In this document: positions 8,676 to 16,285 of the stretch, piece by piece
Layout: each line of letters starts with the position of its first letter
How positions within the stretch are numbered: the stretch's first letter is position 1
DNA from: Hyphomicrobiales bacterium
GTDB taxonomy: Bacteria; Pseudomonadota; Alphaproteobacteria; Rhizobiales; Rhizobiaceae
NCBI GenBank assembly: GCA_900469615.1
Contig: UBYA01000015.1
Coordinates: forward strand, 1-64,000
Length of the DNA: 64,000 bases
Reading direction: 5' to 3'
Program-made: the position numbers and the translations under genes
The notes under the pieces: model-generated
What the model saw: the letters and a program-made list of their open reading frames with translations, nothing else
The model's database searches: none
What the model was told of the DNA's origin: nothing

Positions 8676-9053
8676 ATGACGAATCTCGAGCCAGACGATC
8701 AAGAGGAAAAGCCCCTCGATCCGGCCCTGGAGAAAGTCCGACGCAAGATGATCCGCCTGCAGATCGTCTCTGCGGCCGTCATGGTGGTGAGCCTTATGGC
8801 CGTCTTCGGCGCCGTTGTCTACAAGACGATGAAGCCATCGGCCAAGCCGGCCGGGCAAGCAGCGTCCGGCATCCCGTCCGATGCCCCCGTCGCCGTGACG
8901 GCATTGCTGCCGGCGGGCTTTGTCGTCCAGTCCACGGCGCTGTCGGGCAATCAGGTGCTGTTCTACGGCACGCTCGCCGGCGGTCAGCGTCAAGCCATCG
9001 TCTTCGATTACGGCATCGGCCGCATCGTGGCGACCATATCGCTGTCCAACTGA
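8676..9053 (+). CDS. small single-pass membrane protein, DUF6476-like
   Basis: A 125-residue protein with a charged acidic N-terminus, one transmembrane helix at about residues 28-50 (LQIVSAAVMVVSLMAVFGAVVY) and a periplasmic tail whose last 60 residues look like a small beta-rich fold. It resembles the uncharacterised alphaproteobacterial DUF6476 family from memory. It diverges from the pseudouridine synthase gene with 50 bases between the starts and is followed after 10 bases by the RNA methyltransferase, so the two probably form a unit. AAGGA lies ten bases before the ATG. Function unknown. Confidence 0.75.
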   Translation: MTNLEPDDQEEKPLDPALEKVRRKMIRLQIVSAAVMVVSLMAVFGAVVYKTMKPSAKPAGQAASGIPSDAPVAVTALLPAGFVVQSTALSGNQVLFYGTLAGGQRQAIVFDYGIGRIVATISLSN

Positions 9054-9063
9054 CGGTCTGGCG

Positions 9064-9894
9064 ATGACGAGCGATCGGCTCATCGAGATTACCCATCCCG
9101 ACGATCCGCGCATCGCCGAGTTCCGCAACATTCGGGAACGCGATCTCACCGGTCGCGACAGCCGCTTTATTGCGGAAGGAACGGTGGTGCTGCGGCTTCT
9201 GGCCGGAGCGCATGCGGCGGGCGGCGACTTTGTGGCTGAAAAAGTGTTGCTGCTTGAAAACCGCGTCTCCGGGCTTGGCGACATCATCGAGACTTTTCCA
9301 GCCGATGTCCCGATCTATGTCGCAGCGTCAGAGGTGCTGGACGGCATTGTCGGCTTTCATCTGCACCGTGGCGTTCTCGCCCTCGGGCGCAGGACGAGGG
9401 ATGGCGGGATGAACGCCTTTCTCGATCGCATCCCGAAACAGGCGCTTGTGCTTGTCGGCTGCGGCATTTCCAATCACGACAATATTGGCTCCATGTTCCG
9501 CAATGCCGCTGCCTTCGGCGCGGATGCGGTACTGCTTGATGAAAGCTGCTGCGATCCGCTCTATCGGAAGGCGTTGCGGGTTTCTGTCGGCTCGATCCTG
9601 ACCCTGCCGTATTGCCGCCAGGGGAGCGGCGTCGAGTTGCTTGCGGCGCTCGCCGCGCGCGGCTTTGCGATCTGGAGCCTGTCGCCACGCGGAACCGTCG
9701 ATATTCGCGATGTCCCGGCTTCGGAGCGCATGGCGCTTGTGGTCGGTACGGAGGGCGATGGCCTGCCGCAGAGCATCCTTTCCGCCTTCGGCAGCGTGCG
9801 GATTCCGCAAGCGCCGGGATTGGACAGCCTCAACGTGGCGACGGCGAGCGGCATCGCTCTTTTCGAGATGGCCGCAAGGAGCAGGCGCATCTAA
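9064..9894 (+). CDS. TrmH/SpoU-family RNA 2'-O-methyltransferase
   Basis: A 276-residue SPOUT methyltransferase that would use S-adenosylmethionine to 2'-O-methylate rRNA or tRNA. All three SpoU motifs are visible in the C-terminal half: SNHDNIGSMFRNAAAFGAD (motif 1), LVVGTEGDGLPQ (motif 2) and IPQAPGLDSLNVATASGIALF (motif 3, the knot region). The N-terminal 110 residues form the L30e-like substrate-binding domain typical of TrmH/RlmB relatives. The ATG at 9064 is chosen because the open frame further upstream overlaps the preceding gene in another frame. The target nucleotide cannot be told. Confidence 0.9.
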   Translation: MTSDRLIEITHPDDPRIAEFRNIRERDLTGRDSRFIAEGTVVLRLLAGAHAAGGDFVAEKVLLLENRVSGLGDIIETFPADVPIYVAASEVLDGIVGFHLHRGVLALGRRTRDGGMNAFLDRIPKQALVLVGCGISNHDNIGSMFRNAAAFGADAVLLDESCCDPLYRKALRVSVGSILTLPYCRQGSGVELLAALAARGFAIWSLSPRGTVDIRDVPASERMALVVGTEGDGLPQSILSAFGSVRIPQAPGLDSLNVATASGIALFEMAARSRRI

Positions 9895-9985
9895 AGAGTG
9901 GCGCTGTTTGCGACAGCGGTATGCGAAAAATCAAGGATCCGACGTTTGAGGCGGGCAGATCCGTAGAAGGCGGCTCTGCTCTTCA

Positions 9986-10069
9986 CGGAATCCTCGAACG
10001 GTTCCGCTCCTTTATCTCTACGCAATGGCGAACGGAAAACCGTCGCGCGCTTTTCCGGCAATCGCTCTA
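9986..10069. repeat. dispersed intergenic repeat, copy B
   Basis: This is a copy of the family described at 6204-6297, recognised by its GAACGGTTCCGCTCC opening, CTACGCAATGGCGAACGGAA core and CGCGCTTTTCCGGCAAT end. Its last bases (GCTCTAA) overlap the TAG stop codon of the minus-strand coiled-coil gene, so insertion of the repeat may have set the end of that protein. Confidence 0.7.
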
Positions 10070-11278
10070 AGGATGTTTCGGCAGGATGGCGGCTACCCGA
10101 TCGGCGAGGCTGACGCGAGCGCCCGGTTCGGCGGGTTCCCGATCTTTCGGCAGAAGATCGAAGATCGGTGAGCCGTCGCCTTCCTTGAGCGCGGTCAGTG
10201 CCACCATATTGGCGGCGATCCTGGCAATTTCCTCGCGCATGGCGTCGTCATGGGCCGGCGTGCGGGCCTTTACCAGGCGATCCGATAGGGCGGCGGCCCG
10301 ATTGCGGACCTCATCCGTCATGTGAGCGATCTCGTCTTCCACTGTTCGTTCCGGTTCGGCCACCCGTGGCGGCTCGGTTGCATTCGGCCGGTCATCAGTC
10401 GCACCCGCCATCATGGATGCGGCGGCGAGCTTCGGCGTTCTCGTCGGCTTTTTCGGTGGCATGATACCGGCGGCACGCAGCGCCTTGCTCGCCTCCCGCG
10501 ATTCATTGACCGCAGCCTCCAGCCGTTCCCGCAGGCGGACGACGTCCTGTGCGTGTCGCTCGATCGCGGTTTCCTTGTCGGCGCTGCCGGCGATCTCGCG
10601 GTTGAGGCGTTCCTCGAGCCGCTTGTTCTTGTCGCTTTCCTGGCGCAGCGCCTGTTCGGCGTCCGCCGCACGCAGGCTTGCCGCATTCAGATGCTGGCGC
10701 AACGTATCACGTTCGTCCCGCAACGTCTTGATACGCAGCTTCAGGCTCTCGATTTCGGTTTCGCGGGTCGCGAGGTCGATCTTGAGGTTGTCCGCGTCGG
10801 CGCCCATCTTGGTCATTCGCTTGCGCAGCCCGTCGATATCGGCTTCCTTCTCGGCACTGGCCTGCTCGGCTGCGTGGATGCTCGACTTGAGCTGGCTGAT
10901 ATAGCTTTCCTCCTGGCGCAGGCGCGAGCGCAGTTCGCCTGCCTCGACTTCCAGATCGTCGATGCGTGTCTGCAGCTCGGTGTTGCCGGCGGAGAGGCGG
11001 CTCGCCTCCTGCTGGAGCTTGCCGCTATGGATCTGCAGCGCCACCGTCTTGTCGCGTTCCTGCGTCAGGGCATGTTCGGTCCGGGCGTTTTCGGCTGCAA
11101 ACAGGGCGCGCGCCATGTCCTTCTGCGCGCGCACTTCCTGCGGGCTCAGCGGCATCGTTGCCTTCATGCGCTTCTCGGTGAACCAGACGATGCGGCGATG
11201 GATTGCCGGCGCGATGAGAAAGACCAGAAGAGCGGCCGTCAGAAAGCCCAATCCGAACAAGAGAGCATATTGAATCAC
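10067..11278 (-). CDS. membrane-anchored coiled-coil protein of unknown function
   Basis: A 403-residue protein with one N-terminal transmembrane helix (residues 3-26, YALLFGLGFLTAALLVFLIA) followed by a long coiled coil from about residue 45 to 265, rich in Glu, Arg, Gln and Leu heptads. The last 135 residues are Ala/Pro-rich with a short helical segment (VEDEIAHMTDEVRNRAAAL). No enzymatic motif is visible. A single anchor with a cytoplasmic coiled coil suggests a scaffolding or envelope-associated role, but this is inference. The start at 11278 follows the usual M-I-Q hydrophobic onset. The gene sits upstream of nothing on its strand and ends in repeat copy B. Confidence 0.7.
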   Translation of the reverse strand: MIQYALLFGLGFLTAALLVFLIAPAIHRRIVWFTEKRMKATMPLSPQEVRAQKDMARALFAAENARTEHALTQERDKTVALQIHSGKLQQEASRLSAGNTELQTRIDDLEVEAGELRSRLRQEESYISQLKSSIHAAEQASAEKEADIDGLRKRMTKMGADADNLKIDLATRETEIESLKLRIKTLRDERDTLRQHLNAASLRAADAEQALRQESDKNKRLEERLNREIAGSADKETAIERHAQDVVRLRERLEAAVNESREASKALRAAGIMPPKKPTRTPKLAAASMMAGATDDRPNATEPPRVAEPERTVEDEIAHMTDEVRNRAAALSDRLVKARTPAHDDAMREEIARIAANMVALTALKEGDGSPIFDLLPKDREPAEPGARVSLADRVAAILPKHP

Positions 11279-11394
11279 GACGCGGCCAGTATCCTGGGGT
11301 TATGTTCGATCTCGATAAAATGATTAATCATGGGATAGCCATGCAAGCAAGCGTTTAACACGGATATGGTTTATCGGTGCGAGAGGGGATTTTT

Positions 11395-11425
11395 CGAAAG
11401 AAAAGGCCCGCGATCCAGGCGGGCC
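11395..11425 (-). terminator. rho-independent terminator of eipA
   Basis: Read on the minus strand, a GGCCCGC/GCGGGCC stem is followed by TTTTCTTTCG. It begins about 40 bases past the eipA stop codon. Confidence 0.8.
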
Positions 11426-11463
11426 GAGGCGTTTGCTGCCTGGGAGATATTATAGCAGTTGGC

Positions 11464-12075
11464 TCAGAAAGGGTTCCAGGTCGGATTGGGCGTAACCTTC
11501 AGATAGCCCAGATTGACACCGAGACGGGCGCCAATGCCGGTGCGGATCGGGACGAGCACGATATTGTTGTTCTTCAGGACGGTCATGCCGAAGCCGGCAA
11601 CCACGAAGGCCTGACCACTCACGCCGCCGAAGCGGGTATAGACGCTGTCGATGCTGGGGAGATCGTAGACCAGCATCATTACGCGCGTCCCCTGACCGCC
11701 GTAGTCCAGGCCGAGCGACGGACCTTGCCAGTAAAGCGGATGCTCGCCGGCATTCTTGGTGTTGAGCTGGCCTTCGCCATAGGTCAGGCCGGCCACGAAA
11801 GCGCCGGAGCCTTCCTGTCCGAGGATGTAGCCGTTCGGCAGGCCATATTGCTGGAAGGCGCGTTCGACCACCTTGGCAAGGCCGCCGCTGGTGGAGCCGA
11901 AGAAGGAATGGCCTGCATCGACGATTTCCTGCGCCGAGTACTGATTGTTCGGCGACGCAGCAGCCTGATGGACCGGCAATACGAAGCTGACGAATGCGAC
12001 AATGGCCAGGATCAGGCCGAGGCCGAGCGTCCTGGTGCCGGGGCTTGGCATTCTCTTGAGGAATTCATAGCGCAT
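11464..12075 (-). CDS. eipA: EipA-like envelope integrity protein (DUF1134)
   Basis: A 203-residue exported protein of the DUF1134 family. EipA of Brucella is a periplasmic protein needed for envelope integrity, and I infer the same compartment here. A signal peptide with a hydrophobic core (LGLGLILAIVAFVSFVLPVH) ends near QAAASPNNQ at about residue 40. The mature part carries the family-typical YSAQEIVDAGHSFFGSTSGG opening, a glycine-rich YILGQEGSGAFVAGLTYGEG region and a C-terminus ending NPTWNPF. The start at 12075 has GGAAG upstream; the longer open frame to 12231 runs into the chpT promoter region. It is divergent from chpT. Confidence 0.85.
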   Translation of the reverse strand: MRYEFLKRMPSPGTRTLGLGLILAIVAFVSFVLPVHQAAASPNNQYSAQEIVDAGHSFFGSTSGGLAKVVERAFQQYGLPNGYILGQEGSGAFVAGLTYGEGQLNTKNAGEHPLYWQGPSLGLDYGGQGTRVMMLVYDLPSIDSVYTRFGGVSGQAFVVAGFGMTVLKNNNIVLVPIRTGIGARLGVNLGYLKVTPNPTWNPF

Positions 12076-12193
12076 GAAAGTCTTCCGTTCATCATGGTCG
12101 GTGCTTCGGGAACGAACACACGGCGCATTCGGCTGTACGCGCCGGTATGGCACGCCCCCTTTTCTCAGACTTTCCGCCCACCTATCGCAGGAC

Positions 12194-12261
12194 GATTCGC
12201 GCGCGAACGAGTCTGATGGTGATGAATGCATTTTGCGTGGATGGTCTTAATAATCGGTTTA
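12194..12261 (+). promoter_or_regulatory. putative CcrM/CtrA control sites upstream of chpT
   Basis: In the 303-base region between eipA and chpT, two GANTC words (GATTC at 12194-12198 and GAGTC at 12209-12213) lie 11 bases apart. A TTAA-N7-TTTA sequence at 12247-12261 is one base away from the CtrA box TTAA-N7-TTAA. The rest of the divergent region shows no other gene. Confidence 0.4.
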
Positions 12262-12378
12262 CCAAATATGGTGTCATTATGGCGCGCGGTACACTGGCTG
12301 CGACAACCCTCGGGCAACCTTACCGTGGCAACGTGGACTCTACTGCGTTTTGCCTTGCCAGCATTCAGGAGACAATGA

Positions 12379-13026
12379 ATGTCGAAGAACCCGAATCTCA
12401 CTCTGACCGGACCGGATCTGGCCGCGCTGCTGTGCAGCCGCGTCTGCCATGATGTGATCTCGCCGGTCGGGGCGATCAACAATGGCCTGGAGCTGCTCGA
12501 CGAGGGTGGTGCGGATGCCGATGCGATGGACCTGATCCGCACGAGCGCGCTCAATGCTTCCGTCCGCCTGAAATTCGCGCGCCTGGCTTTCGGCGCCTCC
12601 GGCTCTGTAGGTGCCTCGATCGATACCGGCGAAGCGGAGCGGGCCGCCAAGGATTTCGCCGCCGCCGAGAAAAAGACCGAGGTCAGCTGGATCGGCCCGC
12701 GCGCCATCATCGCGAAGAACCGCGTCAAGTTGCTGCTCAATCTCTTCCTCGTTGCCTACGGCGCCATTCCGCGCGGCGGCAATATCGAGGTGACGCTGGA
12801 AAATCCGGAGTTCGACGCCAGGTTCACGATCACCGCCAAGGGGCGGCTGATGCGCATTCCGCCGAAGTTTGCCGAAATCTGCTCAGGCACGCCGGAGGAG
12901 TCTGTCGATGCTCATTCGATCCAGCCGTACTACACGGTTCTGCTGGCCGAAGAGAGCGGCATGGAGCTTTCCTACAATGCGACACCGGAAGAATTGACCT
13001 TCGTGGCGGCCATGGCGGCCCAATGA
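12379..13026 (+). CDS. chpT: ChpT histidine phosphotransferase
   Basis: A 215-residue protein matching ChpT, the phosphotransfer protein that carries phosphate from the hybrid kinase CckA to CtrA and CpdR in alphaproteobacterial cell-cycle control. It resembles a histidine kinase dimerisation and ATPase-like fold that has lost ATP binding. The phosphorylated residue should be His24 in LCSRVCHDVISPVGAINNG. The conserved NGLELLDE follows, and the C-terminal half ends in the family PEELTFVAAM. AGGAG lies seven bases before the ATG. Its location 700 bases from ctrA is in keeping with its partner. A strong terminator follows the stop codon. Confidence 0.93.
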   Translation: MSKNPNLTLTGPDLAALLCSRVCHDVISPVGAINNGLELLDEGGADADAMDLIRTSALNASVRLKFARLAFGASGSVGASIDTGEAERAAKDFAAAEKKTEVSWIGPRAIIAKNRVKLLLNLFLVAYGAIPRGGNIEVTLENPEFDARFTITAKGRLMRIPPKFAEICSGTPEESVDAHSIQPYYTVLLAEESGMELSYNATPEELTFVAAMAAQ

Positions 13027-13052
13027 ACCGAAGGATGCGGATGCATCCATCG

Positions 13053-13087
13053 CCCGCGACCGAAGCCCGGTCGCGGGTTTATTTTTT
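13053..13087 (+). terminator. rho-independent terminator of chpT
   Basis: A ten-base-pair CCCGCGACCG/CGGTCGCGGG stem with a four- to five-base loop is followed by TTTATTTTTT, 27 bases after the chpT stop. Confidence 0.95.
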
Positions 13088-13230
13088 CGTGTATTGACGA
13101 TTCCGTGCAATCTCCGGGTTGTCCGTGCAATTGATAATGTAACGGTAACGAATCCTTAGCCTGCTCCCCCTATCGTCTCGATTTGAAGCCGTCGTTCGGG
13201 CAATGACGGCTGATGCCAGGGAGCTCATAC

Positions 13231-13593
13231 ATGCAGCGGTTCATGATAACGGATAGTTCGGATGTCGTACGAAAGGTCGGCAAGCGAATCCTGTCCGAGC
13301 TGGACTTTCTCGTGAGCGAAGCCGGCGATGCCCGCGAGGCGCTGACGCGCTGCGAGGCCGAAATCCCGGATTATCTGATCGTCGATGCCGGCATGGAAGG
13401 GGCGCTCGAACTCATCGCCAGTATCCGTGCCATGCCGAAAGGCAAGGACGTGAAGATTTATTATTGCGTGGTCGAGGCCGATCTGCGCAAGCTGATGGCC
13501 GGAAAGCGCGCCGGCGCCACGGATTTTCTGCTGAAGCCGTTCGATCGCAAGATCCTGACGGCGATATTCGGCAATCGCGCCGCAGCCGCCTGA
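13231..13593 (+). CDS. single-domain response regulator
   Basis: A 120-residue stand-alone receiver domain. The acidic pocket is partly kept: Asp8 and Asp11 in MITDSSD, the phosphoacceptor Asp52 in YLIVDAGMEG, and the conserved lysine in DFLLKPFD. The usual Thr/Ser position reads as CVVEADLRKLM, with no clear Ser/Thr after the fourth strand, so phosphorylation-dependent switching may differ. The ATG at 13231 has GGGAG seven bases upstream; an ATG at 13213 is in frame but poorly placed. Lying between chpT and ctrA, it is a candidate partner of the ChpT phosphorelay, but that is inference. It has its own terminator. Confidence 0.85.
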   Translation: MQRFMITDSSDVVRKVGKRILSELDFLVSEAGDAREALTRCEAEIPDYLIVDAGMEGALELIASIRAMPKGKDVKIYYCVVEADLRKLMAGKRAGATDFLLKPFDRKILTAIFGNRAAAA

Positions 13594-13621
13594 TTTGGCG
13601 AGACATATCGAAACAATCGCG

Positions 13622-13650
13622 GCCGCCCTTTAGGGGCGGCTATTATTTTA
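13622..13650 (+). terminator. terminator of the single-domain response regulator
   Basis: GCCGCCC and GGGCGGC form a seven-base-pair stem with a five-base loop, followed by TATTATTTTA, 29 bases after the stop codon. Confidence 0.8.
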
Positions 13651-13696
13651 GGTATTCCTTCGCCGGGCGGCCATAAATGCGTCGGGCGCGGCCCAC

Positions 13697-13730
13697 AAAA
13701 AATCCCGCCTGAAGGGGCGGGATTCCTGTT
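13697..13730 (-). terminator. rho-independent terminator of ctrA
   Basis: On the minus strand, AATCCCGCC pairs with GGCGGGATT across a six-base loop and is followed by TTTTTTGTG. It lies 30 bases past the ctrA stop codon. Confidence 0.9.
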
Positions 13731-13759
13731 TATTTCGGCGGGTATGGCGGGGAGGCGGA

Positions 13760-14461
13760 TCAGGCGCTTTCGGCGAAATCGCTGCTATCGGGTTCGCGCA
13801 GCACATAGCCGCGGCCCCAGACGGTTTCGATGTAGTTGGCGCCGCCGGCGGCGTTGGCGAGCTTCTTGCGGAGCTTGCAGATGAAGACGTCGATGATCTT
13901 CAGCTCCGGCTCGTCCATGCCGCCATAAAGGTGGTTGAGGAACATTTCCTTGGTGAGCGTCGTGCCCTTGCGCAGCGAGAGCAGCTCCAGCATCTGGTAT
14001 TCCTTGCCGGTCAGATGCACGCGCTGGCCGCCGACTTCGACGGTCTTGGCGTCGAGGTTGACGATGAGCTCGCCGGTCATAATCACCGACTGGGCATGGC
14101 CCTTGGAGCGGCGAACGATGGCGTGGATGCGGGCGACCAGCTCATCCTTATGGAAAGGCTTGGTCATATAGTCGTCGGCGCCGAAGCCGAGGCCGCGAAC
14201 CTTGTCCTCGATGCCGGCCATGCCGGAGAGGATGAGGATGGGCGTCTTGACCTTCGAAAGGCGCAGCGTGCGCAGCACTTCGTAGCCGGACATGTCGGGA
14301 AGGTTGAGATCGAGAAGAATGATGTCGTAGTCGTAGAGCTTTCCGAGATCGACGCCTTCCTCACCGAGATCGGTGGTATAGACGTTGAAACTTTCGGATT
14401 TGAGCATCAGCTCGATGCTCTGCGCTGTCGCGCTGTCGTCTTCAATGAGTAGAACCCGCAT
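13760..14461 (-). CDS. ctrA: cell-cycle master regulator CtrA
   Basis: CtrA, 233 residues, an OmpR-family response regulator that controls replication initiation, division, motility and DNA methylation genes in alphaproteobacteria. The receiver domain has the acidic pair EDD at 7-9, phosphoacceptor Asp51 in LLDLNLPDMSGYEVL and the switch lysine in DDYMTKPFHKDEL. The C-terminal winged helix includes LTGKEYQMLELLSLRKG and the DNA-contact segment IIDVFICKLRKKLA, ending YIETVWGRGYVLREP. The C-terminus lacks the AA ending of the Caulobacter degradation tag and ends ESA. GGGGACA sits just before the ATG. Its upstream region contains three GANTC sites. Confidence 0.98.
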   Translation of the reverse strand: MRVLLIEDDSATAQSIELMLKSESFNVYTTDLGEEGVDLGKLYDYDIILLDLNLPDMSGYEVLRTLRLSKVKTPILILSGMAGIEDKVRGLGFGADDYMTKPFHKDELVARIHAIVRRSKGHAQSVIMTGELIVNLDAKTVEVGGQRVHLTGKEYQMLELLSLRKGTTLTKEMFLNHLYGGMDEPELKIIDVFICKLRKKLANAAGGANYIETVWGRGYVLREPDSSDFAESA

Positions 14462-14903
14462 AATTGTCCCCTTTACCGCCGCCGAAAGGTCGTCAGCCCC
14501 CTTTACGCGATACCGATCAAATCACTGCTTGATTTGGAAGCTGCCACGCAATGGTTAACAAATTCTGATTCACTCTGGCAAGTCGTATCGAATTTATTAA
14601 ATAATTTTTCCATTGCACTGTTTTCCAACAACAATCAGTAAAATCATCTCCTAAAGTATCACATTAAGAACCAACGCCAAGTGATTCACTTGACTCACCA
14701 ATGCCGACATATCGAATTCCGACTGCAACATTTACTGAGCCTTAAATCATTGCGCCTATCATTAACGATGCCCGTAAACGAAAGGTTACCAGCGGTAGGC
14801 TTTTATTAAGATCGCTGGAATTTTTTTTAACCATGCCGCCTCAAAGCGGCATGGCGGGCGGAAATAACGAGAGCCGGGGTCTCGCATCACGGGAGTAATG
14901 CGT
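14462..14903 (-). promoter_or_regulatory. ctrA upstream region with three GANTC sites
   Basis: This 442-base, clearly AT-richer region holds no gene. It has GATTC at 14567-14571 and 14683-14687 and GACTC at 14692-14696, the recognition word of the CcrM methyltransferase. TTAA words occur at about 14555, 14597, 14663, 14741, 14762, 14806 and 14827 but none forms an exact TTAA-N7-TTAA. An inverted repeat (CCATGCCGC/GCGGCATGG, 14831-14853) lies near the divergent FliJ-like gene. The region should hold promoters for both genes. Confidence 0.5.
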
Positions 14904-15254
14904 ATGAAGTCACGTGAGAGCCTTGTTCGCCTGAAAGAGTTTCAGGTGAACGAAAAACGCCGCCAGCTGCAGCAGTTGCAGATGATGATGGCGGAATTCG
15001 ACCGCATGACGAAGGAGCTGGAAAGCCAGATCGTGCTCGAAGAGAAGAAATCAGGCATTTCCGATCCGGGTCATTTTGCTTATCCGACCTTTGCCAAGGC
15101 CGCCCGCCAGCGCGCGGACAACCTGCAGGTGTCGATTCGCGAGCTGCAGGTTCAGGAAGAGGCGCTGGAAACTTCGCTTGAGGAAATGCAGGCGGAATAT
15201 GCCAAGGCTGCCGCGCTCGAGGAGCGCGATGGTCCGGCGCGGGCACGCGCCTGA
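14904..15254 (+). CDS. fliJ: FliJ-like flagellar export chaperone
   Basis: A 116-residue, almost entirely alpha-helical protein of two antiparallel coiled-coil helices, as in FliJ, which couples the flagellar export ATPase FliI to the export gate. The opening SRESLVRLKEFQVNEKRRQL matches the FliJ N-terminus, and a helix-breaking region (SGISDPGHFAYPTF) separates the two coils. No other flagellar gene is in the window, so the name rests on shape and on my memory that rhizobia carry this gene beside ctrA. The ATG at 14904 has GGGAG eight bases upstream; the ATG at 14898 is too close to it. Confidence 0.65.
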   Translation: MKSRESLVRLKEFQVNEKRRQLQQLQMMMAEFDRMTKELESQIVLEEKKSGISDPGHFAYPTFAKAARQRADNLQVSIRELQVQEEALETSLEEMQAEYAKAAALEERDGPARARA

Positions 15255-15346
15255 GATCGCAATCCGTCGGCTTTCGGATCGAGCGTTGGTGCGTCGTAAG
15301 ACGGATCTCTTTCGGGCGGCGAGAGGCATGACGGAAGGCAGATGAA

Positions 15347-15398
15347 AGCTGCGCATGACTGGCCGTGACGGGGCCGGCCATGCGCAGCTTTTGCATTT
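15347..15398 (+). terminator. terminator after the FliJ-like gene
   Basis: AGCTGCGCATG pairs with CATGCGCAGCT, with an inner GGCC/GGCC pairing, followed by TTTGCATTTTT. It lies about 95 bases after the FliJ-like stop and 60 bases before the convergent acetyltransferase stop. Confidence 0.8.
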
Positions 15399-15460
15399 TT
15401 CAGGATCAATCCGGCTGGATGGACGGATTAAGGTCTGGCCGTCTCATGTGGCCGTCGAAT

Positions 15461-15742
15461 CTAGAGATTGACGACGTCGCGCCAGTCGTCATGACGCAGG
15501 GCCTGTGCCTTGAAGAATGGGCAGAGCGGGATGATCTTCCAGCCGCCGCGGCGGGCTTCCTCGACGGCATGAAGAGCCAGCGCCTGACCGACGCCCTTGC
15601 CGCGCAGGGCATCCGGCACGCCGGTATGATCGACGATGATCAGCTTGGGAGAGGTGCGGGAAAACGTCATCTCCGCCTCGTAGCCTTCGGCGGTCGCGAC
15701 ATAACGGCCGCCGGATGCATTGTTTTCGTTGCGGATATCCAT
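15461..15742 (-). CDS. small GNAT-like acetyltransferase (Acetyltransf_CG type)
   Basis: A 93-residue protein with the reduced GNAT fold of the YidJ/GTN family (PF14542 from memory). It keeps the acetyl-CoA loop GVPDALRGKGVGQALALHAVEEARR and the family-typical cysteine-proline segment IIPLCPFFKAQ, then ends about ten residues later. These miniature proteins bind acetyl-CoA, but substrates are mostly unknown. The ATG at 15742 is preceded by AGGGAGACAATC, a good ribosome binding site; the longer frame to 15784 lacks one. Confidence 0.8.
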   Translation of the reverse strand: MDIRNENNASGGRYVATAEGYEAEMTFSRTSPKLIIVDHTGVPDALRGKGVGQALALHAVEEARRGGWKIIPLCPFFKAQALRHDDWRDVVNL

Positions 15743-15931
15743 GATTGTCTCCCTGATCCGTGTTGCAGATGGCGAGGATTGCACGCGCTCGCTGCGCTGC
15801 CAACTGCCGAATGATATATGGCAGCCCAGCTTTCAGGCGAATTGAGAGGGAGTTACGACATATCGCACCGAAGTGCGCGACGGTTTTGCGCGAGCGGCAT
15901 GGCGGCGGGTCTCAGGGCGACCATCAAACAA

Positions 15932-15972
15932 TTCGGGCCTCTTTTATCCCGTTTGAGGAAAAGAGGCCCGAA
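15932..15972. terminator. 14-base-pair inverted repeat downstream of sciP
   Basis: TTCGGGCCTCTTTT at 15932-15945 is matched by its exact complement at 15959-15972 across a 13-base loop. T and A runs inside the stem mean that a G/C-rich stem followed by TTTT exists on either strand. It lies 36 bases beyond the sciP stop. Confidence 0.7.
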
Positions 15973-16007
15973 CGCAAGATCGGATTAAGGTGGTGCTGTC
16001 GCTGCTG

Positions 16008-16283
16008 TCAGTGGCGATACTGCTGTATGCGGGTCGTCCGGAGGCCAGCAAGGCCGTGGGTATTGATGGACGACTGCCAGGAGAGGAACTCTTCGACGGT
16101 CAACGTATAACGTTCGCAGGCTTCTTCCAAGCTGAGCAAACCACCACGCACGGCGGCGACAACCTCTGCCTTACGACGAATGACCCAACGGCGCGTATTC
16201 GGCGGCGGGAGGTCTGCTATCGTCAGCGGGCTGCCATCGGGGCCGATGACATACTTCACTCGGGGACGTATCATTTCGGTCAT
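16008..16283 (-). CDS. sciP: CtrA inhibitor SciP (DUF1153)
   Basis: A 91-residue protein matching SciP, a small helix-turn-helix protein that binds CtrA at promoters and blocks transcription activation, shown in Caulobacter. The strongly conserved opening RPRVKYVIGPDGSPLTIADL is followed by PPPNTRRWVIRRKAEVVAAV and a helix-turn-helix around GGLLSLEEACERYTLTVEEF, ending WQSSINTHGLAGLRTTRIQQ. The start at 16283 gives MTEMIRPRV; MIRP at 16274 is the alternative. Its upstream region has a GACTC site three bases from the start and a near-consensus CtrA box, matching the known CtrA dependence of sciP. Confidence 0.95.
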   Translation of the reverse strand: MTEMIRPRVKYVIGPDGSPLTIADLPPPNTRRWVIRRKAEVVAAVRGGLLSLEEACERYTLTVEEFLSWQSSINTHGLAGLRTTRIQQYRH

Positions 16284-16285
16284 TG

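Noticed and set aside
14831..14853. Hairpin beside a run of eight Ts upstream of the FliJ-like gene, considered as a terminator.
   Set aside because: The T run precedes the hairpin on the plus strand and becomes an A run after it on the minus strand, so it fits a terminator on neither strand.
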